Source: Paracoccaceae bacterium
GTDB taxonomy: Bacteria > Pseudomonadota > Alphaproteobacteria > Rhodobacterales > Rhodobacteraceae
Direction of reading: 5' to 3'
Assembly (NCBI GenBank): GCA_027069385.1
Contig: JALXER010000102.1
Span: 1 to 7,238 of the forward strand
Length of the DNA stretch: 7,238 nt
Shown: piece after piece, positions 1 to 4,970 of the stretch
Layout of the letters: each line of letters opens with the position of its first letter
Numbering within the stretch: the first letter of the stretch is position 1
The notes under the pieces: generated by a model
What the model was told of the DNA's origin: nothing
The model's database searches: none
The model's input: the letters and a program-made list of their open reading frames with translations, nothing else
Program-made: the position numbers and the translations under genes

Positions 1-186
1 ATTGCGCTGGTCTGGATAACCGAGGTGCTGAACACGGCAGTGGAATACCTGTGCGACGTGGTGTCGCCCGAGCATTCGCAAGCGGTGAAACGCGCCAAAG
101 ACATTGCTGCCGGCGCGGTTCTGATTGCCGCTGCTTATGCGGTTATAGTGGGGCTGGGTGTCTTTTTACCCGCCCTGGCGGCCTGA
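1..186 (+). CDS. dgkA: Diacylglycerol/undecaprenol kinase, C-terminal part (5' end outside window)
   Basis: The last 61 codons of a small integral membrane lipid kinase of the DgkA family, which phosphorylates diacylglycerol (or undecaprenol in relatives) in the inner membrane using ATP. Seen directly: the family signature E-x-x-N-T-A-V-E-x-x-x-D (residues 8, 11, 15 and 19 of the visible part), whose acidic and Asn residues are the catalytic and metal-binding positions in the family; then H-x-x-x-x-K-x-A-K-D (residues 25-34), the usual cytosolic link; then an Ala/Val/Ile-rich stretch (about 35-60) that fits the last transmembrane helix. The stop is TGA at 184-186. Full-length members have about 120 residues, so roughly half is missing upstream. 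The 3' end overlaps the 3' end of the convergent Hint gene by 21 bp, and no terminator hairpin is visible between them. Confidence 0.9.
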   Translation: MALVWITEVLNTAVEYLCDVVSPEHSQAVKRAKDIAAGAVLIAAAYAVIVGLGVFLPALAA

Positions 187-1134
187 CAGCAACGCCGCTT
201 CGTGACCGGCCAGCGTTGGCAGTACATCCTGCCAGTTCTGCCCCAGTTGCGGGAACATCTCCAGCAATTCATCACGGGTTTTGGCGTCAAGCGTATCGAG
301 CGCCGGTTTGGTCGCGGCAAAACTTTCGCTCCAACAGCCATGGGCGCTGATAATCTGGTGATCGTCAAACATCACATGGAAATACTCGACGCTTTCCACC
401 GGTTCGCTGAACACCATATCACCGTCACACAGATCCTTGGCATGGGCCAACACCTGCCCCTGTCCGAACAGCAATTCGGCGCGCGGGCCGCTGATCAGCA
501 TCCGGTGCATGGGCGAAACCAGCAGATCGGTCTGATTGCCGACCGAACCGGCCTTGAAGCGCACCGGCGCTTGCTTGGTGCCGTCAACCTTTTGCGAGCC
601 GATCCAGCGGATGGGCTGCAAGCCGTTGTCGCGGGTGCGCACCAGATCACCGACCGACAGGTCCTGAATGGCGACCTCGCCTTGTTCGCACAGGATCAGG
701 GTGTCACGGGTAAAGCAGGCCACAAGGCTGGCATAATCGGTTGCGCCGGGGGTAAAATCTGTCGGGCCGATTAGCAGGGCATCGCCGGGCGACAGCTCTA
801 CGGTAGAGGCAAACCCGACCGGATTCCCGTTCACAATGATGGCCACCAGCTTGCCGCCTGAAAAAGTGGACAAGTCAAACGCGCTGGCTTCTGCGCCGAT
901 GCTAACGGTATCCCCTGCCGAGCCGACGACAACGCCATCCACTGTCAGATCCGAGGTCAGCACTTGCGATGCGTCCCCTGTGGTCAGGGTATCCAGCAAC
1001 GGATCATCGTCGTCCATGTTCAGAATGTCGCCCGTTGCCCCCGGCTGAACCGTTGCCGGACCTCCGGTGAACACGAAAGCAGGATCAGTGATCCCCAGAT
1101 CATCCAGCGTGTAAATGTAAAATGACTCGGCCAT
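166..1134 (-). CDS. Hint-domain (hedgehog/intein type) protein, paralogue 1
   Basis: A 322-residue protein with a C-terminal Hint domain (Hint_2-like) from about residue 140 to 272. Visible landmarks are the nucleophile-type Cys140 in A-C-F-T-R-D-T-L-I, the block G-D-L-V-R-T-R-D-N-G followed by R-W-I-G, a block-B-like S-P-M-H-R-M-L with His210, and a late F-D-D-H-Q plus E-S-F (257-272). Hint folds catalyse an N-to-S acyl shift at the first Cys and self-cleave; whether this copy does is inference. Residues 1-139 are acidic and unassigned, with a D-D-D-D-P-L motif near 41. The tail 279-316 (LD..R.EL..FP.L..PTL) recurs in the paralogue. No Sec signal peptide, transmembrane segment or RTX nonapeptide is visible. 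The start is supported by AGAGGA (1141-1146 on the complement) 6 nt upstream. It lies 105 bp downstream of the second Hint gene. Confidence 0.85.
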   Translation of the reverse strand: MAESFYIYTLDDLGITDPAFVFTGGPATVQPGATGDILNMDDDDPLLDTLTTGDASQVLTSDLTVDGVVVGSAGDTVSIGAEASAFDLSTFSGGKLVAIIVNGNPVGFASTVELSPGDALLIGPTDFTPGATDYASLVACFTRDTLILCEQGEVAIQDLSVGDLVRTRDNGLQPIRWIGSQKVDGTKQAPVRFKAGSVGNQTDLLVSPMHRMLISGPRAELLFGQGQVLAHAKDLCDGDMVFSEPVESVEYFHVMFDDHQIISAHGCWSESFAATKPALDTLDAKTRDELLEMFPQLGQNWQDVLPTLAGHEAALLSGRQGG

Positions 1135-1239
1135 AGTTATTCCTCTCGCTTGACTGGCTTCATCGCCTTATTGCAATGTCGCAAATCAATTAGTAATTTA
1201 TTTATAATATAACTGTATTGGCACATCCGGTTCGATTCT
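1135..1239 (-). promoter_or_regulatory. AT-rich spacer between the Hint genes, possible promoter
   Basis: The 105 bp between the stop of the upstream Hint gene and the start of the downstream one contains an AT-rich pocket at about 1184-1222 that contrasts sharply with the GC-rich genes on either side. On the minus strand it holds TATTAT (1209 to 1204), which could serve as a -10 element, and an interrupted palindrome TTGC-N6-GCAA at 1171-1184 lies between it and the gene start. I see no convincing -35 box and no terminator hairpin, so the downstream gene may have its own promoter, be co-transcribed with its paralogue, or both. Confidence 0.3.
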
Positions 1240-2310
1240 TCAACTATGGCACGTTTGATCGTGCAGATTCTGGCCAAAACCCGCCGGTTTTTTCACATAT
1301 TTCTCCAATTTTTCCAAACAGGGTCCGGTGACGGACTGCAATACTGCTATTTCTGCCGGATTCAGGGTCGGATAGGCCTCGGACCATGGTACGTTTGTGC
1401 CGTCGCGCAATTCGGGAAACAGGGCAAACAGCTCGGCGCGGGCGGGGTGGTCCAGCGCGGCAATGGCCGTGTCGGCGGGTGCAAAGCTTTCGGAGGCAAT
1501 ACCGTTGGCCGTAACGATCTGGTGGCGATCGAACAGCAGGTGGAAATAGGTCACGCTTGGCTGCGGGTCCAGATAGATCGTGTCACCATTGACCAGATCA
1601 AGCGCGGGCACCAGCACCTCGGGGGTGCCAAACAGCAATTCGGCCCGCCAGCCGCCAACCAGCATGCGGTGCTGTTGAGAGACCCGCAGCACCCGCGCAT
1701 TGCCCAGCGCTCCTTTCATAAAACAAACCGGTGCAAACCGGCCGGTGCCCGCATGCTCGGCCTGCCCGATCCAGCGCAGCGGCTGCAAGCCGTTATCGCG
1801 CGTCCAGACCTGCTCGCCCACGCGCAAATCCTCGATCCGGACCGCCCCGCGCTGACAGGCAATCAGCGTGCCACGGGTAAAACAGGTCGGCCCGTTGATC
1901 AGATCGGCATAAGGCGTGGCGCTGTCCGAGCCGATCCAGGGCGAGATTTCCAGCACGTCACCGGGGTTCAGTTCGATCATAGTGGCATAGCCGACAATCT
2001 GCCCGTTAATCTGGATAACGATCAAGGAACCGGTTTCGCCCGTGGTGGTGTTGGTCACGGCCGAACTGCCGATATGCTGCACCACGTCGCCCATATTGCC
2101 AACCGGCGCGCCGTCCACCGACAGATCCTGATCAAGCAATTGCGAGGAGGCCGCGCCGTCGCCCTCGTCCTCGAAAAGCGGATCGTCATCATTCAGGGCA
2201 AGCATATCGGGCGAAGCCGTAGGTGAAACGCTGGTAGAGGCCGAAGACCAGAAAATATCCAGCCAGCTCGAAAGCCCCAGATCATTATGCGAATATACCA
2301 GCATCGTCAT
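1240..2310 (-). CDS. Hint-domain (hedgehog/intein type) protein, paralogue 2
   Basis: A 356-residue homologue of the protein encoded just downstream, sharing the same order of parts. An acidic N-terminal region (1-142) carries N-D-D-D-P-L-F near residue 40 and Q-D-L-S-V-D-G near 61. The Hint domain spans about 143-276: Cys143 in T-C-F-T-R-G-T-L-I, T-R-D-N-G-L-Q-P-L-R-W-I-G (170-182), S-Q-Q-H-R-M-L-V with His214, R-A-E-L-L-F-G (222-228), F-D-R-H-Q-I-V (260-266) and E-S-F (274-276). The shared tail follows, then about 30 further residues that include Cys331, Cys354 and a Lys-rich stretch absent from the paralogue. Start: the open frame extends to a GTG at 2328, but the ATG at 2310 has GGAAGG (2318-2323, complement) 7 nt upstream and aligns with the paralogue's N terminus. 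Self-cleavage is possible but unproven, and no classical signal peptide is seen. Confidence 0.84.
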   Translation of the reverse strand: MTMLVYSHNDLGLSSWLDIFWSSASTSVSPTASPDMLALNDDDPLFEDEGDGAASSQLLDQDLSVDGAPVGNMGDVVQHIGSSAVTNTTTGETGSLIVIQINGQIVGYATMIELNPGDVLEISPWIGSDSATPYADLINGPTCFTRGTLIACQRGAVRIEDLRVGEQVWTRDNGLQPLRWIGQAEHAGTGRFAPVCFMKGALGNARVLRVSQQHRMLVGGWRAELLFGTPEVLVPALDLVNGDTIYLDPQPSVTYFHLLFDRHQIVTANGIASESFAPADTAIAALDHPARAELFALFPELRDGTNVPWSEAYPTLNPAEIAVLQSVTGPCLEKLEKYVKKPAGFGQNLHDQTCHS

Positions 2311-2317
2311 GGCAACA

Positions 2318-2323
2318 CCTTCC
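2318..2323 (-). promoter_or_regulatory. Ribosome binding site that fixes the start of Hint paralogue 2
   Basis: GGAAGG on the minus strand, 7 nt before the ATG ending at 2310. It lies inside the reading frame that would be used from the upstream GTG at 2328, which argues that translation starts at the ATG. Confidence 0.65.
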
Positions 2324-2337
2324 AACACCCTAAAACA

Positions 2338-2343
2338 GTTAAC
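2338..2343. promoter_or_regulatory. GTTAAC palindrome, possible CtrA half-site
   Basis: A GTTAAC palindrome 28 bp upstream of the Hint paralogue 2 start codon. The same hexamer recurs at 2390-2395, 52 bp away, within the TTAA-N7-TTAA box. Alone it is too short to be convincing; the pairing with the fuller box makes a second low-affinity site plausible. Confidence 0.3.
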
Positions 2344-2379
2344 AATTCGTTGCCGCCACCTGCTTATGGGCCTGAATGG

Positions 2380-2395
2380 TTAATGAAGGGTTAAC
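2380..2395 (-). promoter_or_regulatory. TTAA-N7-TTAA box, candidate CtrA binding site
   Basis: On the minus strand the sequence reads TTAACCCTTCATTAACCAT (2395 to 2377). It matches the CtrA consensus TTAA-N7-TTAA, and its second half also matches the extended half-site TTAACCAT. CtrA is the cell-cycle and motility response regulator of alphaproteobacteria. The site lies 70 bp upstream of the Hint paralogue 2 start codon and 81 bp upstream of the hisS start codon. The TTAACCAT half points toward the Hint gene, which I consider the likelier target. The match is exact by eye; binding is not shown. Confidence 0.5.
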
Positions 2396-2464
2396 AGGCG
2401 CGGCTGCCGCTTCAAACTTGCAGCGCTCTCGTGGCTGCGCTATGGGGGGCGGGTATGCGGGAAC

Positions 2465-2468
2465 GGAG
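2465..2468 (+). promoter_or_regulatory. Ribosome binding site for hisS, decides the start
   Basis: GGAG lies 7 nt before the ATG at 2476. The frame is open upstream to a GTG at 2431 and contains another ATG at 2455, but neither has a comparable Shine-Dalgarno sequence, and the residues added would not resemble a HisS N terminus. Confidence 0.55.
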
Positions 2469-2475
2469 CAGGAAA

Positions 2476-3975
2476 ATGGCCAAGAGAAAACCCAAAGTGA
2501 TGCGCCCAAAGGCGCTGCCGCCTCGCGGCTTTCGTGATTATTTCGGCGAGGAGGTGCGGGCGCGCAATGCGATGCTGCACAAGATTACCGAGACCTATCA
2601 CGTCTACGGGTTCGATCCGCTGGAAACCAGCGCGGTTGAAACGGTCGAGGCCTTGGGCAAATTCCTGCCCGACGTGGACCGGCCCAACGAGGGCGTGTTC
2701 GCCTGGCAAGATGAAGATGAAAGTTGGATGGCGCTGCGCTATGACCTGACCGCGCCGCTGGCACGGGTGTACGCGCAGTTTCGCAATGACCTGCCCACGC
2801 CCTATCGCCGCTATGCGGTCGGGCCGGTCTGGCGCAACGAAAAGCACGGGCCGGGGCGGTTCCGGCAGTTTTATCAATGCGATGCCGATACGGTTGGCAC
2901 CCCGACCATGGCCGCCGATGCGGAAATCTGCGCCATGCTGTCCGATGTGCTGGAAAACGCCGGGATTGCGCGTGGCGATTATGTGGTGCGGGTCAATAAC
3001 CGCAAGGTGCTCAACGGTGTGATGGAGGTGGTCGGGCTACTCGACCCGGCCAACCCCGAGGAACATGCCGACCGGCGCGGCATCGTGCTGCGCGCAATCG
3101 ACAAGCTCGACCGGCTGGGCGAATCCGGCGTGCGGTCCTTGCTGGGCGAAGGGCGGCGCGACGAAAGCGGCGATTTTACCGGCGGGGCCGGGCTGGGCGG
3201 TGAACAGGCGGAAATCGTCATGGGGTTCATGGCGGCGCGACGCGATAGCGGCGGGGCAACCTGCAATGCGCTGCGCGCGCTGGTGCAAGGCTCGGATACC
3301 GGTCTGAGCGGCGTGCAAGAGCTGGAAACCATTGCCGAGCTGTCCGATGCGCAAGGGTACGGGGCCGATCGCCTGCTGATCGACCCGTCCGTGGTGCGGG
3401 GCCTTGGCTATTATACCGGTCCGGTTTACGAGGCCGAACTGACCTTCGAGATTTTCGATGAAAAGGGGCGCAAACGCCAGTTCGGCTCGGTCGCCGGAGG
3501 CGGGCGTTATGACGATCTGGTCAAGCGGTTTACCGGACAGGCGGTGCCTGCAACGGGGGTCTCTGTCGGGGTTGACCGGCTGCTGGCGGCGCTGGATGCC
3601 AAGGGACGGGTTGCCAAAGGGTCGGTCGGGCCGGTGGTGGTTACGGTGATGGATCGCGACCGCATGGCCGACTATCAGACCATGGTCGCCGAGTTGCGCA
3701 ATGCGGGTATCCGCGCCGAGCTGTATCTGGGCAATCCGAAAAACTTCGGCAACCAGTTGAAATATGCCGATGCGCGCAACAGCCCCGTCGCGGTGATCGA
3801 AGGCGGTGACGAGCAAGCCAAGGGAGTCGTGCAGATCAAGGATCTGGCACTGGGCAAGGCGCTGGCCGCGGGTATTACCAGCAACGAGGAATGGAAAGCG
3901 CAGCCCGCACAAATGGAAATCCGCCGGTCTGATCTGGTTGGTGAAATCCGCAAAATGATCGCCCGCGCCGGATAA
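2476..3975 (+). CDS. hisS: Histidine--tRNA ligase (histidyl-tRNA synthetase)
   Basis: A cytosolic class II aminoacyl-tRNA synthetase of 499 residues that activates histidine with ATP and charges tRNA-His. Visible parts in order: the N-terminal P-R-G-F-R-D-Y segment (16-22) and motif 1 region; L-R-Y-D-L-T-A-P-L-A-R (87-97); motif 2, V-W-R-N-E with the loop K-H-G-P-G-R-F-R-Q-F (118-132); the histidine-specific G-L-G-Y-Y-T-G (309-315) and G-G-G-R-Y-D-D-L (341-348); motif 3, G-V-S-V-G-V-D-R-L-L (361-370); then the C-terminal anticodon-binding domain (about 386-499, with V-V-V-T-V-M and N-F-G-N-Q-L-K-Y-A-D). The enzyme is longer than the E. coli one (424) because of insertions around 180-300. Its substrate-pocket motifs are of the archaeal/eukaryotic style (R-Y-D-L-T, Y-Y-T-G). 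The N terminus is Lys-rich. hisZ, a paralogue, lies 1 kb downstream on the same strand. Confidence 0.96.
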   Translation: MAKRKPKVMRPKALPPRGFRDYFGEEVRARNAMLHKITETYHVYGFDPLETSAVETVEALGKFLPDVDRPNEGVFAWQDEDESWMALRYDLTAPLARVYAQFRNDLPTPYRRYAVGPVWRNEKHGPGRFRQFYQCDADTVGTPTMAADAEICAMLSDVLENAGIARGDYVVRVNNRKVLNGVMEVVGLLDPANPEEHADRRGIVLRAIDKLDRLGESGVRSLLGEGRRDESGDFTGGAGLGGEQAEIVMGFMAARRDSGGATCNALRALVQGSDTGLSGVQELETIAELSDAQGYGADRLLIDPSVVRGLGYYTGPVYEAELTFEIFDEKGRKRQFGSVAGGGRYDDLVKRFTGQAVPATGVSVGVDRLLAALDAKGRVAKGSVGPVVVTVMDRDRMADYQTMVAELRNAGIRAELYLGNPKNFGNQLKYADARNSPVAVIEGGDEQAKGVVQIKDLALGKALAAGITSNEEWKAQPAQMEIRRSDLVGEIRKMIARAG

Positions 3976-4016
3976 CCGCCAAATCAACACCCCACTCCAG
4001 CGCCCCAAGACCGGGT

Positions 4017-4042
4017 GCGTTTTGAAACAAGTTTCAAAACGC
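4017..4042. repeat. Perfect 12-bp hairpin (left end of island)
   Basis: Arms 4017-4028 (gcgttttgaaac) and 4031-4042 (gtttcaaaacgc) are exact reverse complements separated by AA. It lies 41 bp after the hisS stop and could help end hisS transcription, but no T-run follows, so it is not a classical intrinsic terminator. Confidence 0.75.
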
Positions 4043-4077
4043 GTTGCGACACCATGGCCTCACTTCGTTCGGCGGGC

Positions 4078-4097
4078 AGGGGGGCCACAGCCCCCCT
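4078..4097. repeat. G-run/C-run hairpin, first copy
   Basis: Perfect 8-bp stem AGGGGGGC (4078-4085) and GCCCCCCT (4090-4097) with a 4-nt CACA loop. A related hairpin occurs at 4289-4308. Confidence 0.65.
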
Positions 4098-4113
4098 CGC
4101 GCATGAATGCGCG
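4098..4113. repeat. Short hairpin CGCGCAT/ATGCGCG
   Basis: Perfect 7-bp arms 4098-4104 and 4107-4113 separated by GA, placed directly after the G-run hairpin. Confidence 0.55.
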
Positions 4114-4137
4114 TACCCCCCGAGGGTACTTGGGGGT
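4113..4137. repeat. Alternative pairings GTACCC/GGGTAC or ACCCCC/GGGGGT
   Basis: GTACCC (4113-4118) can pair with GGGTAC (4124-4129). Alternatively ACCCCC (4115-4120) can pair with GGGGGT (4132-4137). The two folds exclude each other. Confidence 0.4.
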
Positions 4138-4140
4138 GCC

Positions 4141-4164
4141 GGTTTTGCCAGAATGGCAAAAACC
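4141..4164. repeat. Central GGTTTT...AAAAACC hairpin
   Basis: GGTTTTGCCA (4141-4150) pairs with TGGCAAAAACC (4154-4164) around a GAA loop, with one extra A bulged. The inner stem GCCA/TGGC differs from those of the two end hairpins although the outer stem is alike. Confidence 0.6.
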
Positions 4165-4193
4165 CTTATATGGCGCAACGCCTGCATATCCGG

Positions 4194-4253
4194 GTGCTGC
4201 CCGTCGTGTGGCTCCAGAACCGAACGCAGTGAGGCCGCCGCCGCCGGCAGCAC
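4194..4253. repeat. 8-bp inverted repeat GTGCTGCC/GGCAGCAC
   Basis: Arms 4194-4201 and 4246-4253 are exact reverse complements with 44 nt between them. They enclose the right arm (4220-4236) of the long inverted repeat. Confidence 0.4.
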
Positions 4254-4276
4254 GGTTTTCAGCTTGCTGAAAACCG
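4253..4276. repeat. Perfect 11-bp hairpin (right end of island)
   Basis: CGGTTTTCAGC (4253-4263) and GCTGAAAACCG (4266-4276) are exact reverse complements separated by TT. It shares the GTTTT/AAAAC outer stem with the left and central hairpins. Confidence 0.75.
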
Positions 4277-4288
4277 CGCCTTGAGCGA

Positions 4289-4308
4289 AGGGGGGCTTTA
4301 GCCTCCCT
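4289..4308. repeat. G-run hairpin, second copy
   Basis: AGGGGGGCT (4289-4297) pairs with AGCCTCCCT (4300-4308) around a TT loop, with a single position that would be a G-U pair in RNA. It resembles the 4078-4097 hairpin and also follows a GTTTT/AAAAC hairpin, so it may be part of a second, truncated repeat unit. Confidence 0.55.
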
Positions 4309-4333
4309 GAGCAATAGGCGAGGCCAGGGGGTA

Positions 4334-4361
4334 TATGCTTGGTATTAGCACCGTAAGCATA
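4334..4361. repeat. TATGCTT/AAGCATA hairpin
   Basis: Seven-bp arms 4334-4340 and 4355-4361 with a possible inner GGT/ACC stem (4341-4343 and 4350-4352). It is the last clear hairpin of the cluster; beyond it the structure fades. Confidence 0.4.
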
Positions 4362-4941
4362 GCCTACGAAAGACCGGTCCGAACTGACATTCGGCCACCG
4401 AAAACAATCCGTTTGGCTGCGGGACGGCGACATCCGACACGCCCGTCTGGACGTGCTGCGTTCTGGTTGACCGCTGGGCGCAACATGATAGCGCTTGCTC
4501 CTAATCTGGCATTGCGCTTAACAGGCTTGGGTAGGGTCGCTGGGGTTCTCCAGTTCCGGCATGTCAGCAGACCAGTCCAAAGTCGTGAACATATCGGTGG
4601 TGTTTTACTGGTTGGCAACAGCCACCTGTCCGCATCCTTAAAGGCTTGTACCCGATTTGACCACACCATGGATGGCAACTCCTCGCCAATCATCCCGGGC
4701 TACCAACTCGGCACCGGATCCACGGACGGGCCTGGAAACCTTGTTTATCTCGGTCAATGAAGCGCTGATTTGCGCTTGGAACAATTGGAGCGCCACAATC
4801 GGCGCACCCCATACGACTGGCGTGCAAGAGCACGACACAGACGTGATCCCATGCCTGCCCGCGCACAAAACCGCCTCCGGCAACGCGCCAAATCGCCCCG
4901 CGCCGCCATTATCCGCTTGAAACCGCCGCGCCGTTGGGCAA

Positions 4942-4970
4942 GAACCCTTTAACACACAAAAGGTTCGGAG
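4942..4970 (+). promoter_or_regulatory. Leader hairpin and ribosome binding site of hisZ
   Basis: GAACC(C)TTT (4942-4950) can pair with AAAGGTTC (4959-4966) with one bulged C, directly upstream of GGAG (4967-4970), which is 6 nt before the hisZ ATG. The stem leaves the Shine-Dalgarno free, so it may be neutral or may stabilise the mRNA 5' end. There is no T-run and no His-rich leader peptide, so a histidine attenuator is not supported. Confidence 0.35.

Larger units (their letters stand above)
4056..4236. repeat. Long-spaced 17-bp inverted repeat
   Basis: Arm 1 at 4056-4072 (ggcctcacttcgttcgg) and arm 2 at 4220-4236 (ccgaacgcagtgaggcc) are reverse complements with one mismatch in 17. They enclose about 147 bp that contains the G-run hairpins and the central TTTT/AAAA hairpin. 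Confidence 0.7.
4017..4276. repeat. Symmetric inverted-repeat island with terminal and central hairpins
   Basis: A block of about 260 bp. Perfect hairpins form both ends (4017-4042 and 4253-4276) and a third sits near the middle (4141-4164). All three share an outer stem of the form GTTTT/AAAAC, while their inner stems differ but stay paired. Just inside each end lies one arm of a 17-bp inverted repeat with one mismatch: 4056-4072 and 4220-4236, separated from the end hairpins by 13 and 16 nt. Similarity of the two arms continues inward more loosely to a GCCACA-like stretch. The design resembles paired REP/BIME-like or MITE-like repeats, but I do not recognise a named family and see no flanking target-site duplication. 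Confidence 0.6.

Noticed and set aside
1246..2226. Long plus-strand open frame (326 codons) opposite Hint paralogue 2, and a similar one at 202-774 opposite paralogue 1
   Set aside because: The minus-strand frames show clear Hint-domain motifs and ribosome binding sites. The plus-strand frames have Arg/Gln/His-rich translations without recognisable motifs and are expected from strong GC3 bias.
166..2310. Inteins interrupting a host protein
   Set aside because: No C-terminal His-Asn splice junction and no C-extein are seen; the Hint domain lies near the C terminus of a stand-alone protein with a conserved short tail, as in Hint_2 or hedgehog-like architecture.
2311..2328. GTG start at 2328 for Hint paralogue 2 (6 extra residues)
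   Set aside because: The ATG at 2310 has a good Shine-Dalgarno that lies within the would-be extension, and the paralogue's N terminus aligns better with the ATG start.
3037..4008. Minus-strand open frame of 323 codons opposite hisS
   Set aside because: It is antisense to the well-supported hisS, has no family resemblance and is typical of GC-rich shadow frames.
4017..4042. Rho-independent terminator of hisS
   Set aside because: The stem is strong but its loop is only 2 nt and no run of T follows on either side. A role in termination or mRNA stability remains possible but is not shown by sequence.
4017..4308. CRISPR array
   Set aside because: The repeated hairpins are not identical, are not regularly spaced at about 60-70 bp, and no spacers or cas genes are visible.
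3984..4433. Minus-strand open frame of 149 codons (and plus-strand frames at 4015-4284 and 4022-4270) in the intergenic gap
   Set aside because: They run through the hairpin island, overlap each other in several frames, lack good ribosome binding sites and give low-quality translations. Repeats like these often yield spurious hypothetical proteins.
4657..4952. Plus-strand small frames just upstream of hisZ (87 and 60 codons)
   Set aside because: No ribosome binding site of note, no recognised domain, and they overlap one another and a minus-strand frame. A short leader peptide would be expected to contain several His codons, which are absent.
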